Assembly (NCBI GenBank): GCA_033030425.1
Contig: JAUFSD010000024.1
Coordinates: forward strand, 186,001 to 250,000
From: Verpa conica
Taxonomy: Eukaryota; Ascomycota; Pezizomycetes; Pezizales; Morchellaceae
Length of the DNA: 64,000 bases
Direction of reading: 5' to 3'
The notes beneath the pieces are model-generated. The model was not told where the DNA came from, searched no databases, and saw only the letters and a list, made by a program, of their open reading frames with translations. The position numbers and the translations under genes were made by a program. Positions 56,990-64,000 of the stretch are shown here, one piece after another (position 1 is the first letter of the stretch; the number at the start of each line of letters is the position of its first letter).

Positions 56990-58491
56990 ATGATTCTCCC
57001 AAGGGTTATCAGATCTGCTCCAGGTATTTATAGCCGGTTATCACCAATCATCCCACGGCAATGCGTGAAAATTGGTACAGCACTCCCGCTACAACAGCAG
57101 CGATTCTTTGCCGCCGCTGCTCCACCGTCCGGCGAGCTCAAGAAAACTCCACTGCACCAGTTACATATTAAGAATGGTGCAAAGATGGTCCCATTTGCAG
57201 GATATTCAATGCCTGTTCTGTACGAGGATCAAGGCGTCGGCGAAAGCCACAAATTCGTGCGCGAGAAGAGTGGCCTATTCGATGTTTCGCATATGGTTCA
57301 GCATCGGTTCGTCCTAGTTTCATACAGGTGGTAAGAAGAAGGTCAATTGATGTTTTCCGTAGTTTGGAAGGGCCTGGAGCGCTTTCACTCCTTCATAAAA
57401 TCACCCCTAGCGATCTCACTACTTTGGAACCGCACCAGTCAACTCTCTCCGTATTTCTGCATCCGGTTACCGGCGGAATTGTCGACGATCTGATCATTAC
57501 CATGGAAAATCCACAGAATTTTTACATCGTCACGAACGCAGCTTGTAAGGACAAGGACATTGAGTATATCAGTTCCAATATCAAAGCCTTCAACGAAAAT
57601 GGTGGTGAACAGGTGAGTCACAAGGTCCTCCACGGTCAGGGTCTTATTGCACTTCAAGGCCCCCTCGCGAAGGATGTCCTCCAGGAGTACCTTAACTCTT
57701 CCAATTTGCGTCCTAAATTTGATTTAAATACCCTGTACTTCGGATATTCGACGTATCTTGATATCCCGCTTTACCCCGGTAATATCGAGAGAATACACAT
57801 TGCTCGTGGTGGCTATACTGGCGAAGATGGATTTGAGATCTCAATATCACAACTAAATACAGAAGCTATCACCCAAAATATCCTCGATATCGGTGCAAAA
57901 GGTGATAGACTCAAGCTTATTGGGCTCGGCGCTCGTGATAGTTTGAGACTCGAGGCAGGGATGTGTCTTTATGGACATGACATCGACGACACCACTACTC
58001 CTATCGAAGCTGGTTTGAAGTGGCTGATTGGTAAAAGTAGGGCTATGGAAGGGTATGATGAGTCTCCTTCATAAGGTTCAAAAGCTACTCGTAGCACTAA
58101 TACTAGGTAATAGTACCTATAATGGTTCCGAGATAGTTTCCCTTCAATACTTTGATTGGAAGCTCGTTGAACGCCGTCGTGTAGGCTTTGTTGTTGAAGG
58201 TGCCCCAGCAAGAGAGGGAGCGGAGATTTTGGAGAAAGGAACTGAAACTATCATCGGTACATATGGCTGCCCTCAACTTTTCTAGGAGAGAACTCTCAGT
58301 TAACAAGAATAATAGGCAAGATCACGTCTGGCTGCCCCTCCCCAACCCTTGGCCACAATATCGCAATGGGGTATATCAAGAGTGGTTTTCACAAGAGTGG
58401 TACTGAGGTTGGTGTGAAGGTCCGGGGTAAAGTTAGGCCTGGAAAGGTGGCGAAAATGCCGTTCGTTGAAGCAAAGTATTACAAGCGTTGA
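56990..58491 (+). CDS. GCV1: glycine cleavage system T protein (aminomethyltransferase), mitochondrial (4 exons)
   Basis: It passes the aminomethyl group from lipoyl H protein to tetrahydrofolate in mitochondrial glycine breakdown. Exons are 56990-57306, 57363-58052, 58114-58256 and 58316-58491, giving 441 residues. The start [20 protein letters not shown] looks like a presequence. Motifs are [30 protein letters not shown] joined to [93 protein letters not shown] and a C-terminus [12 protein letters not shown]. Intron 1 uses the unusual donor GTTCGT. Intron 2 (GTATGA to GGTAATAG) resolves what looks like a frameshift: without it the frame stops at 58074. Exon 3 then reads [11 protein letters not shown], the expected NGA..IL.QL segment. 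The gene appears intact. Confidence 0.93.
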
Positions 58492-58641
58492 GCTCCTAAA
58501 GTATCGTTTTGGAGGTATGTGCGTGTACAGTATTTAGCAGTTCATTTGTAGTGATCTACCAAGATTGAATTTATTATTTTACTTCTCGGTTCCGTGGGCC
58601 GAGTACTGGTTGAGCCGAGCTTCTAATGACGTTTGATAGTA

Positions 58642-58917
58642 CCGTATCTACTCGAAAAATTTGCTATCTCCGGTCTCAGATATATTATATCCGGACCAGA
58701 GAGAGGAGAGCTCGGCGGAAGCTTAGGAGTGGGATAGGGTTTGTAGATCCCCTGTGAATGGTGGGTTTTGTGCATAGTACCCGCTTAAGTCAAGCCTTCA
58801 ATATTATTTGTTCTTGAGACCCAACTTAACCCTAATCCTCAAACCAAGCCTTACTCTCTCTGGTCCGGATTTAACACAACTGAGGCTGGAGATAGCGAAT
58901 TTTTCGAGCAGATATGG
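58642..58917. mobile_element. miniature inverted-repeat element, TA target duplication
   Basis: The left end begins CCGTATCTACTCGAAAAATT; the right end on the opposite strand begins CCATATCTGCTCGAAAAATT. Similarity continues about 70 bp, through GCTATCTCC, CTCAG and ATCCGGACCAGAGAGAG. TA flanks both sides (58640-58641 and 58918-58919). It is 276 bp without coding capacity and sits 150 bp after the GCV1 stop. Confidence 0.85.
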
Positions 58918-61900
58918 TAGTATTAGTAGTACGAAGTATAAGCTGAGTTTTCTTTTTGCAATAGCTGTTAATCTCGAATATAGCTTAGGTGAGAAGATTA
59001 AATATCATTTCTCTTGAGAAAATATGGTTTATTATCTAGAAATTTAACATCATAGTGCGGCTTTTTCACTTCCAACACTGGGGGATATACGCCGTGCTTA
59101 GGATTTTCTTGGCGGGGATAAATCATTCTGCCTAAAAAGATCTTCTATCACTGTAACTCAACGCCTCTAGTAAAATCAACTCCTATTTTATCAATAGCGG
59201 ACTACGTAAGAATTTCTCTAAAGATAAGAAGATAGGATGTAGTTCAATAGGTTCGGTGGGCCTATATATAGTAATTGGCTTATCATATCAACCTGATTTG
59301 GTTGTCTCCCGAGCGTGAACCTAGGTTATAGACTTCCCCCTTCAGTATAGAATTTCTAGAGATACAGTGCTACTGTTAGTGGTTAGGGCGGGGCGGTGAT
59401 GATATGTGTAGGAGTTTGTCTATCAAGCAAAGAACATGCAAGGGGATGAAGATAGTAAGTTTATGCTAATGCCTATCTGCAAGATCTTTTTAGGCATTAG
59501 TTTTTCTTATCTACGGGTTAGAAATACTTATTAGTTCCAAGGGCCGCTTTAGATGTCTTATGATCTGCACACCCCGGGGGGCTAAAACATCGGAGCTAGG
59601 AGTAACAACGGTAATAGGCTTAGATTCGAATCCTGTTAGGTTTCCTTTTAGTCATAGCCTAAAAAACCTGATTGGGGGGTTTCTTTGGTTTCATAGATAA
59701 ATCAGTGAGTTGTTGTTGTATTGAGTCTATATTTGTGTTTGAAGGGCTAGGAAGTATACTATCTGAAGATTAATTGCTTTTTGAGGATTTTAGTTTCTCG
59801 ATCTATCCTATCCCCTTCTGTTGTAGCATCACTAGCATCGCCGGCTTTTCTTTCTCCTAAAGTAAGGACTAGGGCTTTTGTGTAATTTTGACCAAAGGCC
59901 TATGAATCGGCAATGCTAGATAAACTTCTAATGAGGGTGTTAAGTATTGGGGCTGTAACCTGTTTGAGTGATATATTTTAAATGCTGAATATGGCCATCA
60001 CGAGCTGAATTGCACTTTTCTGATACCGACGTATGGAATAAGAAATGATTTGTGGCTGTCAAAGTCTATTTAACGTTAGTTACTGGATGATTACCATGGA
60101 ACCGTTTCACTACACCAGCCAATCCCCACTGCGCTGCGCAAAAAAAGTAAAACTCTTCCCACGTGCACTAAACCTAGAGAGTTCTGCCAACAAAAAACAA
60201 AAACAAAATTCATTCTCAGCTCCCACAAAAACACTCTAGCTACCCAATACCATCTAAATAAACAGGGTGTATTGTTTTTTTGTTTTTTTAATTTAAATAT
60301 TACTAGAAGCACAAATTCCCAAAAGGGAGGGAGGGGCAAATGGCAAATGCACGGTTACTGCCAAATTTCAAACTAAACTGAGTCATTTTAATTAAATGCG
60401 GAGAGAGAGGATTCAACTCACCGGAGATTTTTGTGGCTTTTTTATAACCAAAAATGTAAGTCTCAGACAAGGGGGGGAGTCTTGATTCGATGTGCTACTA
60501 GCTGCTCTAGCAACTAAAGTGTACCTTCAATTGGTGAATATGAAAACTTATACCCCTCCGGGTAATTCATGCTTACTCCGGGTATGAGGGGGGGGGTATA
60601 TATTTCACTTAGCCAATTGATAGCCTAGATAGTTATGTGCCTAGCTAGGATACGTAATTAATGTATTGTATTTCCGAAGATTTTTCTTCATTGACTAAAA
60701 ATGTAAGGGTTCTCCTAGATATCTTATAGTTTTTTTATTTATTTCTGGGTGTAAGATCACGTACATGTATGGCTTATATAAAAAGTCCTTCCTGAATCGT
60801 CCTAAAAAGTAGTTACTAACTTCCCCGGGACAAAAATAAGATCATTGTATCTAGTTGTACTTACACTGTAAGTATACTTCTAGCTGTTTTTTATAGGTTT
60901 TGGGTGGGCTTTGTTTATTACACCTTCTGTGAATTTCGAGAGAGTCAGAGCTTGGGAGTACAAGAGAGTCCCGCGTGTTCATATCAAGTAATCATAAAAT
61001 ACCCCCCCCTTCCCCTCCTGAAAATACTCTAGAAGCACTATTATCATTCTAGAAGCCAATCTCGGCTCGAGTGATCGAGAGCGAGTCTACTACTTATTCG
61101 ATTCGTTTGGTTTGTTCGTTTTAGCGAGCACACGGCGATTTTGTGCGAGGATGACAGATTCTTTTGTACAAGTTAAGAAGGAGGTTAGAAGTAGGGTGCC
61201 TTAGGGTTCTTTATGTATGTGTGTGTGTTGTGTTTGTAAGAAGAAAAAAAATCTTCTCCCCCCCCCTTCTTGTGCGATTGCGTCAGACCGAATCAAGGCA
61301 GGGCATGGATAATAAGTGATATATGTCTACAGCGGGGTTTTTTTTAGTATGCAGCCAAGGGTTAGTCCTTCGGAAACAATCTTCTGGTGTCTTCATCTAT
61401 AGCCGGATCTTGTAGTTGCATACCCGGACTGTATGATTACTGAATACGTCTAGGCTTGTTATGTATTTAAGAGATATCCCAAGACGATTAGAGCAGCTAC
61501 ATAGGGACGTGGGTTCCAGCTGTTTGGAACTGAGTTTTAGTATAGAGGGTTTGATGTCTAGTCTAGAGCTCTCGGCGATATCCATATCAAGGGTCTTTGA
61601 TATCACACTAGCACAGAGTGGAATATAGATACCTGATTAGTACAAGCTTACCAGGGGGTCGGTTAGCGTGAATTTACACCTTAACTACTATGCTAAGCGT
61701 CTTTAGCGTCCCAGCGCCACCGTACACTTACACAATATGTTTTAGAAATGGCAAATAAACAGATAAAAAAAAAGGCATTCCTAGGGCACTAAAAAATCTT
61801 TATACTAAAAACCCAGTCATTCAACCTACCACCACTATTAGATGTCAATGATGACAACGGCACGAAATATACAGCCGAATGTCGATAGAGTAATCCAGTG

Positions 61901-63017
61901 CCGCATACACTTGCCGGTCTAACCGGAACAACATTCTCGTATCGTGGTATTCACCTAGCTCGCCTGCGTTCCCTAGGTAAAAAAAAAAAAAAAGAGAAAG
62001 TCTCTAGTGTACGTGCGCAGAACCGACAAAAAAAAATCCTCTGGCATTGATAGGCTTACACCGTGCAAAAGATATCGGTCATGCGCATGTACTCTTCAAA
62101 CCACGATCCCTAGTAAAAATCCAATATATCATCTGATATAAATAGGATGGTTCGGCCAAGAGTAGTTGCGTAATATACGAGGTTAGCCAAGATGTCGGTC
62201 AAAAACGCTAGAAGTCGTTAATTGTGCCTTTCCTTCATAGCACATCATGGTTGGTCACTCGTGGCTATGATAGTAAATATATATATAAATAATGGTATAC
62301 CCACAGCTTTTATAGAAGCCCCCAAGAGTAGGGTTTTCAAAAATGAAGCACTGGAATGAGTACGGGTAGAATACATATTTTATGAACAGTCATCATTAAA
62401 TAAAAACCTATCACGAGACAAGACAAGGAAGTTCACTGATCCGTATTCCGGCGTATGTTCTACCAGGATAAGAAAGGTCATCATTGAACCCCCCTCCCTC
62501 CCTTCCCCCGCCACTAGCGGTAGATTCCGTAGTAATCATGCAAGGACAGTTATCAATATATAGTGAACCAGTGTTTTCTTTTCCCCCTCGTTCTTTTCGA
62601 TTATTCTATGCCTAGGTGTCCAAAGAGAAACATGCAGGCTGGTGTGTCGCACAAAGTTCACCCCAAACTAGTCTCACATGGTTTTTGGGCGCGAGGGATT
62701 TTATGAGGCGAAGTTGAAGATCTGGGTGTACATTTGGCCCAGCCTCGGAAACTAAGCCGGCCCATGGTTCTGGGGAATCCTACTGTTAGGGGGGGGGAGG
62801 GGAGAGTGTCGGAGTTGACCGCAGAAAGGTATTGCAACTCCGAGCATATAAAATCTTCTCGTGGGTCGTTTTTCTGCTACGATAGTAGGAGTCGACGATA
62901 GTAATATAGTATGAGGTTATAATATGTTGGGGCTGCATTAGCCCCCAATTGCGGGATAATGTGATACCAGATAGAGTATATGCGGGTAAACAGGGCGACA
63001 GACGAGTTCTCGAGATT

Positions 63018-63056
63018 GTGGCTTCCATTTTAATTTATGCTCAAAATGGAAGCCAC
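63018..63056. repeat. perfect 14-bp inverted repeat with 11-nt loop
   Basis: GTGGCTTCCATTTT at 63018-63031 is the exact reverse complement of AAAATGGAAGCCAC at 63043-63056. It could form a hairpin or cruciform. No gene end lies nearby on either strand. Confidence 0.9.
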
Positions 63057-63560
63057 TACCACCATATCATCTGAAACTTTACCCTCCACGATATGGCTAA
63101 ATCTAATTTAAGTGTTATTACGGGGGGTGAGAGGGATCGTGTGGTGGCTGGTAAGCTGTATCTAGATTGACCACCCTCTAAATAGATTGCGCTACTGCAA
63201 GCTGGACACGAAGGGATAGCAAAGGGATCAGTGGTTTCCCCCCCCCCCCGCCGATAACTTTAGAAGAAACGGTGATAAACAACGGGAGAAAAAACATCAT
63301 AGCTCAGTGAGACATCAACATCATAGCGCAAAACAAGAGCTTCGCTTCCTAGCGTTGAATCTCTCGCTTATGTATGCATATAACTGGGCAAGAGGATGTC
63401 TTTCCTCCGCGTTTTCTGAACAGTTGAGTAAGATGCGAAGATGCAAAGATGCTAGATATCGATGCTTACCCAGAGACAGACGATCGATACTGCGGGGGCG
63501 CAGGCGATCGTAATCATAAGTGGCGTATTAGGGTGTATTGCACAATCGTCGTGACAAATC

Positions 63561-63691
63561 CCAACTATGTACTGCTACCTCGGGAGCAGAGATGACAATC
63601 CAACTATGTACTGCTACCTCGGGGGCAGAGATGATGACAATCCCAACTATGTACTGCTACAATGGTACCTCGGGAGCACAGATGATGACCC
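63561..63691. repeat. minisatellite, three copies of 39-49 bp
   Basis: Units begin CCAACTATGTACTGCTAC at 63561, 63600 and 63643 and continue CTCGGGRGCAGAGATGA. Copy 2 has an extra TGA-type triplet (GATGATGACAAT), and copy 3 carries an AATGGTAC insertion before CTCGGG. The units are unequal in length, so any frame across them is probably accidental. Confidence 0.9.
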
Positions 63692-64000
63692 TATTGAAGT
63701 GGAAGAAGCCACCAGTTACTACGCAGGGAAGGCCAGATGCTTAAATAGCCGGTGTTCGCTTAAACAAGCACAAACACAGCAATAAGATCCAGGTTTTGTA
63801 TTCACACTCACATATGTACTAGCTTCGCCAATCTATCACGGTACGGTTCCACATTCCCCCACTCGAGTCTGTAGGGCTGGTGGGCTCTGGCTGTGCTGGT
63901 CGAGATGTTTGTCAGGACCGTCGCTCTAACTTTAAACCACACTGTCGTAAAAATACCCGCTACAATCGGTAGGTAATCGTTGCATGGAGGATTAGTTGAT

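Larger units (their letters stand above)
58492..64000. other. 5.5-kb region without a recognisable gene
   Basis: AT-rich DNA with scattered G or C homopolymers. It holds a miniature element (58642-58917), a perfect hairpin (63018-63056) and a minisatellite (63561-63691). No frame exceeds about 85 codons. Confidence 0.5.

Noticed and set aside
58021..58110. Apparent frameshift or premature stop in the T protein gene at 58074
   Set aside because: A 61-nt intron at 58053-58113 (GTATGA donor, CTAAT branch, AATAG acceptor) restores the frame and the expected NGS.I...LQ segment. The frame reading SLLHKVQ is intronic.
59578..59650. Possible tRNA around GATTCGAATCC
   Set aside because: The T-loop-like sequence has no pairing T stem and there is no acceptor stem or D arm at the right spacing.
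63561..63691. CRISPR-like array
   Set aside because: Only three unequal units with no constant-length spacers, in a eukaryotic genome; it is a minisatellite.

Overview
The window looks like nuclear DNA of a filamentous ascomycete fungus. The evidence is short introns (mostly 44-131 nt, with CTAAC/CTAAT-type branch points and GTAAGT/GTATGT donors), conserved fungal genes (NUP84, SUMO, APS kinase, glycine cleavage T protein, mitochondrial branched-chain aminotransferase, a SCY1-type pseudokinase), two Clr5-domain genes, and long intergenic stretches holding TA-flanked miniature transposons. Many tiny first exons and wide spacers would suit a Pezizomycete, but that placement is a guess.

Layout: 1-835 is the 5' part of a SCY1-like gene (minus), cut by the window edge. 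2167-5467 is a TPR-repeat plus trypsin-like protease gene; two open frames are joined by one 97-nt intron. 6228-7621 is a branched-chain aminotransferase. 8850-9590 is a secreted protein of unknown role. 10368-11720 is a protein-kinase-like gene (minus). 13121-14536 is a membrane-anchored paraoxonase-like beta-propeller protein. 15828-16480 is a miniature transposon with a second one nested inside it. 17128-18542 and 20897-21909 are two tandem paralogous Clr5-domain genes (minus). 24106-26759 is a nine-exon succinyl-CoA-synthetase-like alpha-beta fusion gene with an 8-nt internal exon (minus). 27506-28077 and 29163-29534 are small conserved or hypothetical genes. 31160-32020 is SUMO (minus). 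34152-37555 is NUP84 in six exons. 42159-43187 is a disordered basic protein (minus), flanked on both sides by 4.6-6.4 kb of homopolymer-rich, apparently non-coding DNA. 49550-50620 is APS kinase. 51073-51444 is a possible small cysteine-containing gene (minus). 56990-58491 is glycine cleavage T protein. The last 5.5 kb holds another miniature element, a minisatellite and a perfect hairpin, but no gene I can support.

The genes do not form one pathway. Several are mitochondrial metabolism (aminotransferase, SucCD-like fusion, T protein), placed among nuclear-pore, SUMO and sulfate-assimilation housekeeping genes. The accessory character comes from the TPR-protease fusion, the Clr5 pair, the SucCD-like fusion and the transposon remnants. 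All exon structures were worked out by eye from splice signals, reading-frame phase and remembered family consensus. No alignment or expression data were available.
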